Under the pieces are notes generated by a model, which worked only from the letters and a program-made list of their open reading frames with translations, made no database searches and had not been told where the DNA came from. DNA of 64,000 nucleotides. Source: Phlebopus portentosus. Lineage: Eukaryota > Basidiomycota > Agaricomycetes > Boletales > Boletinellaceae. Location of the stretch: the NCBI GenBank assembly GCA_037892935.1, contig JAYXKI010000017.1, positions 682,001 through 746,000 of the forward strand, written 5' to 3'. This document shows positions 36,015 to 46,547 of this stretch, piece by piece (position 1 is the first letter of the stretch; each line of letters starts with the position of its first letter). The translations under genes and the position numbers were made by a program.

Positions 36015-38089
36015 AACAGACAATATATGGCTTTCGCAGAAGATTAGGAGAGCGGAGTGAGTGTGGTTGATGAAGGTGATGAAGATGCGATCGAGGATAC
36101 TGAGAACGTTGGACTGAATTATCGAGGGCTGCGGGCGCTGCTATGGAATTGTCATTATTGCATCAATAGATGGAGCATGTGGGAACCCTACTGATAAGTT
36201 CGCACTTGTCACGCCATCACTTTCTGCAGACTTCTTTCTATTCAAAAGCTGACAAAAATGTTCTGCAAAGAAATTCCCTCAAAGTCTATAGCACGTGAGT
36301 CCAAACCGAGATTGATCGGGTTCCTGAAACGATGGAAAGAAGCGACGACCGGAGCAGAGTCGACCTTGTAAGTGCCCTGTGATGTTTAGAAGTTCAGCAC
36401 GCTTATGCCTTTAAACATGGAAAGTGGATACACGAGTTTCTTCATCTGCTTTTCGAAGTATCACTGTCCATCAATATTAACGAGCTCGTGTAGATCAAAT
36501 CTCCCCTGGCTCCTAGTTACCTATGTTCTATGCGTGTCTATGCAGTTTTGTCCTCGCATGAGTACGAATCGTCCAGATGCCTGATCTTTTATCGGCCAAT
36601 CTCTTCTTACTTGTGTATGTATTGTATAAGGAAGCTCCATCAGAAAAGAAGGGAAAAACCATTGCACAGAACTGTCTAGAAGACGAAACTCTGGTTTCTT
36701 GATGCGATGTAGACTTGGAGAACATCATAATGCGTGGATGGATGGATCGAGGAAGAGATGGGCAATCGGTGCTAACTAAGACGTAAGTCTGTGTAATTAA
36801 GATAATTAAAAGTCAGTTGTGTCAGACGCAAGGAATAAAACATTTAGTAAAGCGTTAATAAAAAGCCGCATGGACATTGTACAGTAGTACTTCGTAATGA
36901 GGCAAGGGTCCACATCTTCCGAAGTAGTTCTCCCCATCTGCTTCTAACGACAGTTCTCAAAGTAGCAATTTCTCTTACATCTCTTCATATGATTGAAGCG
37001 TTGTCTACCCACAGTGCTTATCTGTAGGAGACCCCGAACAACGCGATTTATTATCCGGAAGTCTAAAGGCGAGCAAGGGAATCTCCTCGGAGAGCCGAGA
37101 TCATTTCCCCCGCTGGCGACACTGATTCATATTTTCAGTAGGAAGACGCAAGGAGCATTGAATAAATTCGCTTTGCAATGTTGCGACTACCTTATCCATA
37201 AATCCATACGCACTTTACGCCGAGAAATAGAGTATATATTTTCCTAATCAAATGTAGTATATCAAATGCCTGGAGCTAGATCTCCTCTGCCATCGTTCTT
37301 GTACATCTCTGTGAGCGCCGTTTGGGACGGTTTGCTCTTCGGATAAAATGAAACATACGCTAGTGTGTTCCATAAGGTTATTGGAAATAGGTATTTTTTA
37401 AAAAAAGCTTCAGATCTTTGACTTCCGCCCTAGGCGCAACTGAGCTGCCTCCCTTTCTTCGCCAGTTACGTAATTTTTTCCTTAGCGTGGATGGTTTATC
37501 GTGCCTTGAGTCGCGGTAAACACAGCACGTCCTTCTTTCAAATGAAACGACATTTGACGTGAAATGTGGAAGCACAAGACACAACTGGTGAGCGTCAAGG
37601 TTAGCGTGCGAGACGAGACCTTCGCGGAGCACGTTCCGTCGGAATATTCCTCTTTCCTTTTTTGGTCAGTATACTGACGCCGAATTCGAACTCAAAATTT
37701 ACTATTTGACTTCTTCTTTGACCTCCATGTAGGTCGACCATTCCCCTATCGTACTTGCTTTCTCTCTTCCTGCTGGATGAAGATATATCTTTAAAGTTCC
37801 TCGGCGGCTTAAGAACGGAACATCTTTCGGAGCTCAGCGGGCCTAAATCTACGGATCTGACTCTTTCTGGAAGAATGGTCCTACTCCGGAAGGGGTCTTC
37901 TGATCCCGTCAGCCTTCATCTCGGTTTTCGTGATTACATTACCACCGCAGACTTCGTGGTAACGTCTGTACTCCACAGTTCTGCGTTGTGACACGGTCCT
38001 ACGACTCTGTTCCAAGCGACATTCCTCTTAGCTCTGATAACGAAGACCTCGACCCTAGCAGTCGCACTTCGACTATTGCCTCCCAAGGA
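36015..38089. other. Intergenic region upstream of the KR-peptide and FAD monooxygenase-like genes
   Basis: About 2 kb of divergent promoter space. No RNA gene, repeat or convincing coding frame. The frame of the monooxygenase is open from about 37988 but lacks an ATG before 38090, so a 5' exon may be hidden here. Confidence 0.4.
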
Positions 38090-40522
38090 ATGCCAACTGC
38101 TTTTAACTTGAAACTGGACGTCTCTGACGCTACCACTCGCGATATACTTCGTGGCCCTGGATCCTCGTCGACTGAGCAGATTCCAAGCACATCGCCGATC
38201 TTGCACTCGCCTTTCGCTTCAAGTGTTGATCCATACCAACATTTGGATCAGGGAGATGCTGTTACCGCAATCGACCCGTTAAGAGATGAAGCTACAGCTC
38301 TCGGGTCCAGAAGACGAGAAGTTGATGAGCTTGAGTTACATGTAGTCGTTGTAGGCGGCGATGTAGGAGCATTCGTGACGGCACTCTCACTAGCAAAGTC
38401 GGAGCAGATTCGCGTCACCCTCGTGAATGTGGGAGTTGGGTCTCTCGCTGCTCCAGGAAATGATGTCCCACGAGGAACTCTTCTGAATGCTCGGACACTT
38501 TCATACCTCGACGAACTCGGGAGATGGAGAGGACCAAATTACCACAGCCCCCAGCGAGGCACACCCTTCGACTCGGAGAGTAGATTGAGCAGGTGGAAGG
38601 GCAAGGGGCCGGCGAGTGACTTCTTAAGTATCGGAGAGAGGATCCAAGATGAAGCAATCTGCCTGAAGGCGTATCAGTTGCGAGGATGTGAGATCATTTG
38701 GATGGAAGCTTCTTTTGATCTTCCGGTCTGACCTGCTGGCAGATTCGACTGGTCAAGTTCTGACAACTCAAGCGTACACTGTTCCCACTGGTGAAGATGT
38801 GGCAATGTTTGGAATAGATGTGAGTTGTCATTCTGAATACTTAATTGCACCTCATGCTTATGGCGATAGACAAATGTGCTCCTTACCGTTCTACGCGATG
38901 CCTGCCTATCTCACCCGCGCGTTGAGCTTCGCCCACGTGGCATAGTAAGATCGGTCTTACCTGGTTCCTCTGCTCCTTCTTATCAGGACTGCAGCATAAG
39001 TAAGTCTTCGTACCATGAGCTTTGCACAATAGCTGCTCAGTGTTTACATTTAAAGGTAAATCTACGAGAAATGGAGAATACAAGGAGTTCAAATCTCAAA
39101 ATACGAACATCGCCGATGCCTTTGCGCTGCCTAAACAAGATCGTAAGCGAAACCGAAGAGTACGGGAGTCGTTTATTCAGCTTGACGATGATGAATACGA
39201 CTACCTGTCTCCACCATCTAATGTTTCCATTCCGCACTCCGGAACGGATGTTTCTCTGAGCGATCTCTTGCGTAATCTCCCTTCTCGGTCACCCGAACGT
39301 GGTCCTTTCTCAGCTGAGGATCTTCCTGTAGACATTCCTTCCTCTGCTATGAAGCCGAATGGCGAAGTGGAGAAAGCGTCGGGATCGTTTAAGCCTGCGG
39401 TTGTGTTAACCTCTGGTGAGAGGATCGAGGCAGATGCCGTTCTAGGTACAGAAGGTCCAGAATCAAAAGTATTGGATGTCATCAGGTCAGGTGGCAATGA
39501 TGGACACAGTGGCGAAGTAGTGCGTGAAGACGGAGCTTTCAAGTGAGCTTCTCTGCTCTCCGTCCATCACGTCGGGTTTTATGACCGATTAACCGATAGG
39601 GCGACGGTGTCCACATCGCGTCTCCTTGAGGATCCAGATCTAAGGAGCCTCACAGGCAAACTAGTAACTTGGCTTGGTCCTGGCAGATTTGTGTTGGCGT
39701 ATCCTATCGTATGTGTTCTGCTTATTTAACTTCTGCCTCATCTCATATGTCGACGAACTTCCCAAGAGTTATAGCACCTTGTGTGTATCCCTTACTGTAA
39801 GCGGCGGCTGGAGGCATGGCGTTCCTGTCATCGAGGAAGGTGAAGTTATTGCACATCAAATGAAGAATGAAGTTGCAGACTGGTGTCCAATGTACGTGTC
39901 TGTCAGCTTAGCTTCTCAGGTTTACGACAAATGACTGGTACATTGCATAAATAACTCAGAGTAAGAAAGCTAGTGGCGCTCGTGGATTCGGCAACATATG
40001 AACCGGTACTTGATTATAATCCTTTGGAGAAGTGGGTAAGCAACTCAGGACGAGTAGCAATAATGGGGGATGCGGCCCATTCGCTTCTGGTGTGTCGTAT
40101 CTGTTCTATTTGTTCCTGTCGACAGTCTAACGGTTAATCTCGGTGATAAGCCCTTTACACATCAGGCGCTTAATAATATCATTTTCGATGCCCTGACTCT
40201 CGGTGCCTTGTTTCGCAAGCTTTCCATGGGTCCATTGAATGTTCGTCCGGGATTCGACATGCAGTCTCCAGATCTCGTTCCTCGCCTGCTCCACGCCTTC
40301 TCGGCGCTACGTCGTCCTCAGTCTATACGCATTCAACTCACATTGAGGGAAGGCCGGAATTTATTCCTACTTGAGGATGGCGAGCATCAAAAAATACGCG
40401 ACGAAACGCTACGAGAAGGTGGGCTCCTGAGCGAAGACGAGAAGCGTGCTGAGTGGTTGTACGATCCATTCGAACCAGTTGAATTATGGTGGGCACGCGG
40501 GGCGATAGACTTGATGGTATGA
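38090..40522 (+). CDS. FAD-dependent monooxygenase-like protein, divergent
   Basis: Group A flavoprotein (salicylate-hydroxylase type) by residual motifs. N-terminal FAD fold is HVVVVGGDVGAFVTALSLA, then RVTLVNV. The middle helix gives LLTVLRDACLSHPRVELR. The strand before the second FAD motif is VVLTSGERIEADAVLGTEGP followed by SKVLDVI. Then WLGPGRFVLAYPI, WCP with RKLVALVDSA, GRVAIMGDAAHSLL (FAD ribityl-binding GD) and ALTLGALFRKL. Supported exons: 38090-38687, 38743-38819, 38870-38944, about 39092-39542, 39600-39708, then further short exons and a last one to 40522. Odd points: the GxGxxG dinucleotide motif reads GGDVGA, losing key glycines; about 100-140 residues of acidic, disordered sequence (QLDDDEYDYLSPPSN) are inserted before the VVLTSGE strand; the usual Leu-Pro segment after GDAAH is unusual. 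The start is uncertain. It may be catalytically weak or decaying. It converges on OYE copy 5. Confidence 0.62.
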
Positions 40523-40723
40523 GGCATGAGCGATCGAATGAGAGTGAACCTTGCATCGTATGTCGTTTTCATCCTTATGTATGAATGATCTATTTATTCA
40601 GTAACGATTATTGCTTCTCTATATCATGCGTTGTCTTTCCTAGTGCCAGGATGTCTAAAGATTATCTCCTCAAGAATACAATTTTCAGCAATGATACGGA
40701 TGCCGCGATAGAATTCGGAATCT

Positions 40724-42049
40724 CTAGTTACTCGGGTGTTCACTTGGACCGCCGTTGCGAAGTCGTTTTCTCGATTTATAATGAGCTTCGGCCTCGGGAT
40801 CGGCAAATGGATAATCGATGTAGCCTTTCGGATTCAACGCGTCATAAAATGTCTTGCGGTCATACGGAGTCAGCGGGAGACCCTTCTTGATGCGGGCCGG
40901 AAGGTCAGGCTGCGGAACGTCGGAAAAAAGGTCAATATCGCAAGTGAAGGTAAAAAAGAAAGGAACCTACATTAGATAGGAAGAAGCGGCCGAATACAAT
41001 AACGTCATCAGCCTGCTCGGCACCCTGCAACGCTCGTTCTGGCGTGTAACCTCCAGCAGAAAAATATACTGAACCGTTCTGGGTTGCCTTTGGAGATTTC
41101 CAGATGGCACGAAGAAAGTCATTGGATTCGCCGGAGAAGAGGGTTCTGTCGAAGATCCCTGCCACTCGCGGTTCGACTACGTGGAGGTACGAAAGGCGTG
41201 GGTGATCCTCACGGATGCGAGAAACGAGATATGCGAAGGTTGGTTGAGGGTGCTCCATATGCATACCTTGCCATGTGCTAAACGGACTCAAACGGATTGA
41301 AGTTCGTTCCTCTCCGACAACGCTCACGACCTTCTTGACGACCTCTCGCGCAAAACGCGTCCGATTCTCGACGCTTCCGCCCCACACGTCAGTACGCTTA
41401 TTGGACACATCTGAGTAAACTGATCAATGAGATATCCATGAGCCGCATGTATCTCTACGCCATCAAACCCTGCACGGTGCACTGCGTTGTGCGCAGCCTG
41501 ACCGAAGAGTTCTATGTATTCGAGGATTTCTTCATGCGTTAAGGGACGCGGAGCTGGGCCGTCTTGTTTTTCGGGCATTTTAGTGTCGGATGCAGATACA
41601 AATGGATGCGGGCCTCCTGGGTTCGAAGGAGAACCAGGTCTGGCGAGAACCTCGGGATCAGCGGCTCGCCCAAGCTGCCACATCTGCAGATAGATGTAGG
41701 AACCGCGTGCATGGACAGCATCTACAATCTATGTGGTTCTTAATACACTTGAACGAATAAAATGAAGGAACCCATGACTCGCCCTCTTCCAAGCTTCGAC
41801 CTGTGCGTCGCTCCAGATGCCCGGAATATTGTCGTATCCACCTGCCTTTGCAGCGATGAAAGTTGCTTCCGTGATTAATAAAGTACCCGGAGTACTTGCG
41901 CGTTGCGAATAATAGTCAAGCATCAAATCCGTCGGGACATGCGCATCATCCGCTCGGTACCGAGTCAACGGTGCGAGGACAACGCGGTGGGCGAGGTTCA
42001 GGTTGCCAACGCGGATTGGTTGGAACAGCTTGGCGTCCTCGTTTGGCAT
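40724..42049 (-). CDS. Old Yellow Enzyme (FMN ene-reductase) copy 5, one intron lost, one frame break
   Basis: Minus strand, exons 42049-41783, 41728-40971 (exons 2 and 3 of the paralogues fused) and 40909-40724, stop TAG, about 403 codons. Motifs: [69 protein letters not shown], active site [14 protein letters not shown] with His-x-x-His and Tyr, [14 protein letters not shown] running straight into [13 protein letters not shown] without the usual second intron, [18 protein letters not shown] and [17 protein letters not shown]. Intron 1 has a GC donor (GCGAGT) instead of GT. A single base is missing near 41411 (CAGATG where paralogues read CAGGATG), breaking the frame just after IDQFTQ; exon length is 1 short of the family value. 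A sequencing error is likely. It shares a 781-bp divergent promoter region with the methyltransferase. Confidence 0.88.
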
Positions 42050-42830
42050 CTTTTCAAAAGTAGGAAGAACACGAATGTTTGCGGAAATCGCCTTGAAGCG
42101 TTGACTTTCATCCGTTTCCCGACCACCCGATTTTATACAAGACGGCTCATGTTTCCTCTCCTAGAAAGTTCTCGTTCTCGGTTCGAATTACTCATCAATT
42201 TCCATGTAACATTATTCATCTATCCACAGGCCTCATTACTTATCCGTTTACAAATCGACTTCAAGGAAGTATTTCCCTGCCCGAGCTGTAAGTTTTTATG
42301 CCAAGAGGTATCTCCCGAGCGGTGATTGATAGGCTCGACCCAGCTTCTGTATTTCCCGAGACTCCCCGGCGAGTCTTCTCAACCTTTGTTACACGACTGA
42401 ACAGTCAAAAATAGTTGTCTACTTAGTCATTTGTGAGGCCGCGCTGTGTGATTGTCAAGACAAGAAGCTTTCTAAGTTTATTCAGGTTGTCACTTACTCA
42501 TGTACAGGAAACGCCTCTGTCCAAAGCATTTTCGTTGCAAACGTGTGTTCAGAATTTCATAGTTCACTATGCAAATACAATCCTTCAATCCAATCAAAAT
42601 TTTTCATATGAGCTTGAGTCACGTGGTGGGATGGGGCGGCTAAGGCCTGTAGGCTGTATTGTGGTCCTCTGCGGGTCGCGTAGCTGCCCGACGGTAATCC
42701 TTGATCTTCTGGGGAGGCCTGCTCTCAATGAGACACCATCACTAGACGGTCTCGGACTAGCAGCTTCAGGCCTCTCGTTTTCAGGCCTCGACAAGGTCTT
42801 TCTGTATATAAGCAAATTGTTCGAGTCGAG
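42050..42830. other. Shared divergent promoter region, OYE copy 5 and methyltransferase
   Basis: 781 bp between two divergently transcribed genes, so co-regulation is possible. A TATA-like box for the OYE side is listed separately. On the other side TATATAAG (42805-42812) lies only 18 bp before the methyltransferase ATG, too close for a normal TATA. An overlapping plus-strand open frame (42433-43005) is in another frame and is not considered a gene. Confidence 0.45.
42131..42137 (-). promoter_or_regulatory. Possible TATA box of OYE copy 5
   Basis: TATAAAA on the minus strand, about 85 bp upstream of the ATG at 42049. Motif match only. Confidence 0.4.
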
Positions 42831-44067
42831 ATGGCCACATTTGCGAAATCCACATTCAATGCGCAACTATATTCCGCGTCACGCCCAACGTATCCAAGTC
42901 AACTGTACGATTTTATCTTTCGTTATCATGAGTTCGGGGCAGCATTCAGATCTCAGCGATCTGGACAAGGTCCGCGGCAGTATTGGCGGCACGCAGTTGA
43001 TTTAGGCTGTGGGACTGGTGAGTCGCCATACAACTGTATTCGTTGTCGTTGAAGAATATTTGATGAGCATCCTTTGGTCCCAGGGCAGGCAACTATAAAT
43101 CTACTCCGATTCAATCAAGTCACCGCGGTGGATCCGAGCAAGAAGATGATTGAAGCTGGGCGCAAATATATCGATGAAGAATTGTCACGACACGGAACGA
43201 AACGGCTCAAAGAGCGGTTCAAATTTGTCGTGAGTCCAGCAGAGAATCTTTCCTTCCTGATGAAGGATAGTATCGACCTAGTTGTCGCTGGTACGGGGCA
43301 CTGTTTCTTTAATTCAATTGTTTAAGATTTATTTATCTGTAGCATGCTCATAACATTGCAGCTCAGGCTGCGCATTGGTTCAACTGGAAGCGACTTTGGC
43401 TCGAGTTGGCTCGAGTGTTGCGACCGTACGGGACAGTAGCAATCTGGGTTAGTCCCGATGAATCTGCTTGAGCCTCATATCGGCACGCTGAAGATTGTGT
43501 TTGCTCTTCAGGGCTACTCAGAAATGCGTCTGACGCGCTACCCCTCGTTGACGCCCCTGATAGACGCCTACACTCATGGAACTGGCCCTGCTACGAGCCT
43601 AGGACCGCACTGGCAGCAACCGGGTCGAAGCATTGTTGAAAACCTATTACGAGACATACCATATCCAAACCCCGTAACCCACGGCCAGTTCCACTCCGAA
43701 CGCCGCATCTATTTCTCAGGTGAATCATTTGCTTCAGATTAATTCCGACCTTTCTCTGATTTGCCTCTTGGAATTTTCAGGTTCTCATTTCCCTGACATT
43801 TCTTATGCCCGACCCGTCGTCCTGCGTAAGAAGATGTCTTGGGATGATTTCGAAGCGTATCTTCGTTCATTTTCCTCATTGAACAATTTCCAAGCCGAAT
43901 ACCCGGATGACGCAAGGCATCCAGACGGCGACATTGTACAGCGGTTCTTGAAAACGTTGAAGAATGGAATGCGTGACGCAGACAATCGTCAGTCTCGGGA
44001 TGACCTGGACTCGGGAGAAGTAGAAATCGAGTGGCCACTGGCACTCATACTAGCTAAAAAAGTTTGA
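42831..44067 (+). CDS. Crg1-like SAM-dependent methyltransferase (class I)
   Basis: Five exons: 42831-43017, 43084-43290, 43362-43447, 43512-43719 and 43781-44067, 324 residues, all junctions in phase, stop TGA. Starts MATFAKSTFNAQLYSASRPT, the usual start of the fungal Crg1/trans-aconitate methyltransferase group. SAM-binding motif I is AVDLGCGTGQAT, split by intron 1; motif II is VTAVDPSKKMIEAG; then FVVSPAENLSFL and IDLVVAAQAAHWFNW, the conserved QAxHWF segment of this group; motif III-like ARVLRPYGTVAIW. C-terminal domain: FPDISYARPVVLRKKMSWDD and FEAYLRSFSSL. It transfers a methyl group from SAM to a small acid or a fungal metabolite; in yeast relatives targets include trans-aconitate and cantharidin. 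The exact substrate is unknown here. It is flanked by OYE copies 5 and 6, both on the opposite strand, and near the FAD monooxygenase-like gene, suggesting a tailoring-enzyme group. Confidence 0.9.
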
Positions 44068-44370
44068 GTGGTATCAGTGATTCATCTTTACTTTCTCTGA
44101 TTTTCGGATCTCATTGACGTTAAAGTATACCCTACCATACTGGAGGCTTTCAATATCTATGTGATAAATATTCGTTTATCTACAGGCAATTCAACTCCAC
44201 CTATCATCCGCATTACATTTTCAGTCCGTCTCGATCGCATGCCAAGTTGTCAGTAATGGAAGCAGTGGTCGCCTCCCATCTTTTACCAGTTTCATATTCC
44301 GAATCCTCCGCTGCATTTCATTCTGTTATCTGATCTTAAATTACCCGCAGGAAACAGCGAATGTAGGCGA
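44068..44370. other. Convergent intergenic stretch
   Basis: 303 bp between the 3' ends of the methyltransferase (plus) and OYE copy 6 (minus). AT-rich; no gene seen. Confidence 0.6.
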
Positions 44371-45752
44371 TCATGAAGATGCTTGCTTCTTCCACTCGGC
44401 ATGTTTTTCCTGGTATTTACGTTCGGTCTCATCGTCCGCGAACGGGTAGTCGATATATCCTTCCGGACGGCCTACCATATAGAACGTGTCACGGTTATAT
44501 GGCGCGAACGGAATGTTGTTCTTTATCCGTGCGGGCAAATCTGGCTGTAAGATATGAATGAAAGGGTACGGTGAAGACCTAGAGCGTGAATGTGCACGCA
44601 CGTTTGAAATGAAGTGCCTCCCGAATGCAACGAGTTCCTCGTACTTTTCCGCGTGCTCGAGAGCACCCTGGGGGTGTATCCGCCGGCGCTGATGTACACA
44701 GACCCATTCTTCGCGCTATCCGGCCCTTTCCAGATTGCACGAAGGAAATCATTCGACTCTCCTTCTAGTGGCGTGCGGTCCCAGGCGCCTGCGATACGAG
44801 GCTCGACGACATGCAAATAGGCGAAATGTAGGTAGGCGTCCCTGATACGTGCAACGAGCGCAGCAAACGTCGGCTGAGGATGGTTCATTCTCATGTCTTT
44901 ATAATTGCGGATGAGAGATGCATAATGCAGTATTCATGATGCCATACATGCTTACCTTGGAAGGTATTGAACGGGCTTAACCGGATTCCCGTTCTCTCTT
45001 CACCGACGGCACTGACTACTTTCTTTGTCACTTCTAGTGCAAAGCGAATGCGATTCTCTATGCTTCCTCCCCATTGGTCCGTACGTTTATTCGACACGTC
45101 CTGCGTGAACTGGTCTATCAAGTATCCGTGCGCTCCATGGATTTCAATGCCGTCGAAGCCAGCACCATGAACCGCGTTATGCGCGGCCTGGCCATAGAGA
45201 TCTATGTACTCGAGAATTTCTTCATTAGTGAGCGGACGAGGCTTGATGCCGTCGTCACGCGTAGAAAGTGGGATGTCCGATGCCGACACGTATGGATAAG
45301 GTCCTCCAGGGTTCTTCGGTGAATCGGGCTGCGAAATGATTGTAGGTTGCGCTGCGCGACCAAGCGCCCAAAGTTGCATGTAAATGAAGGAGCCTTGATT
45401 ATGGACGGCATCAACGACCTTCAAGTCCACATCAGAACCAACTACATGTATGTAATGTGCTTCAAGTGACCCGAATCCTTTATACCTTCTTCCACCTCGC
45501 AATCTGTTCCTTACTCCAGATCCCTGGGATGTTGTTAAATCCACCTGCTCTCGGAGCGATGAAGGCAACCTCGGTGATCAACAGCGTGCCCGGGACACTT
45601 GCTCGCTGAGCATAGTACTCGGCCATTATATCTGTCGGTACGTGGGCATCGTCTGCGCGGTACCTCGTGAGAGGTGCTAGGACGACGCGGTGGGCGAGTT
45701 CAGCGCTGCCTACTCGAATGGGTTGAAAGAGTTTTGCTCCAGAATTCGACAT
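44371..45752 (-). CDS. Old Yellow Enzyme (FMN ene-reductase) copy 6, one frame break
   Basis: Minus strand, exons 45752-45486, 45418-44956, 44896-44602 and 44544-44371, about 399 codons, stop TGA. Motifs: [69 protein letters not shown], active site [14 protein letters not shown] (His-x-x-His, Tyr), [46 protein letters not shown], and in the last exon [17 protein letters not shown]. In exon 3 one base is missing at a C run (plus strand G run 44670-44674), so the frame leaves the family just after SAGGYTP. Restoring the run length would bring back the helix and FGRHFISN, and exon 3 is 295 instead of 296 nt. A homopolymer sequencing error is the simplest cause. It converges on the methyltransferase. 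Confidence 0.89.
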
Positions 45753-46547
45753 TTGGCCGTATGTATGCGTTGATATGCATATGCAAGGAGAGAAATCACA
45801 TTCAGCTCTCACAACTATGGTGCTTATCTAGAGCTAGGATGCACACTTGAAGCCTGAGAAGTTATAACAACTTGTAACTGTATATGCTCCATCAAGAAGC
45901 TTCCTGCTGTGTGAGCCTATTGTTTCCGAGCCCAGATACATGAGAAACCGTCCTTCGAGATAACGACCATGAGTTCAGTATATGAGAGCCTTTATCGGTC
46001 TAAGTGTTTTTCCTATGGTAATGACTTTAGGAGATGCGGGTGAGAATACAACTGCTATTTCCATCTTGTAGAAGTCATGGGCACTCTCCGACCAGCTGAC
46101 TGATATCTGACTTCCTCTGAGTCGCGGTCGGACTGGCTTACAGTCCATAATGTTCACCATTCCCTAGTCTTCCCTTTTGCAAAGCCAAAGCCTCGGTTTT
46201 TTACAGTCTCATTCATTCATAGATTTCGGGATGTAGATAAAAATAATTTTATTGATTAACTAGGCCATTTGGCACAACAGACAATAAGCTATGCTCCTTG
46301 AAGATAACAGATGGAGGGTATAAAATCTTGAGCTACGGCGGGAACGATGCGAAAGAATAACACCATGAAATCGTCATGATGAACGAAGGGAATGCCATCC
46401 GAGACAGAAAGAAAGCAAGGAACGGTTCATCGCTGGGTCCCCGAGAAAAATAACGAACGAGTGCGGCTTCGAAAAGAAGGCGGTGTGAAACCGGTTGTGT
46501 AGAATATCATCGTCTAGTCGAGTGGGTTGATGGTAAATGGTATTGCA
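45753..46547. other. Intergenic stretch upstream of OYE copy 6
   Basis: About 800 bp holding the OYE 6 promoter and the 3' flank of the six-hairpin glycosidase gene. No gene or repeat recognised. Confidence 0.5.

Noticed and set aside
42805..42812. TATATAAG as TATA box of the methyltransferase
   Set aside because: Only 18 bp before the ATG, leaving no room for a normal transcription start, and the ATG itself is supported by the conserved N-terminus.
42433..43005. 190-codon plus-strand open frame over the methyltransferase start
   Set aside because: It is out of frame with the methyltransferase, has no motif and lies in the divergent promoter.
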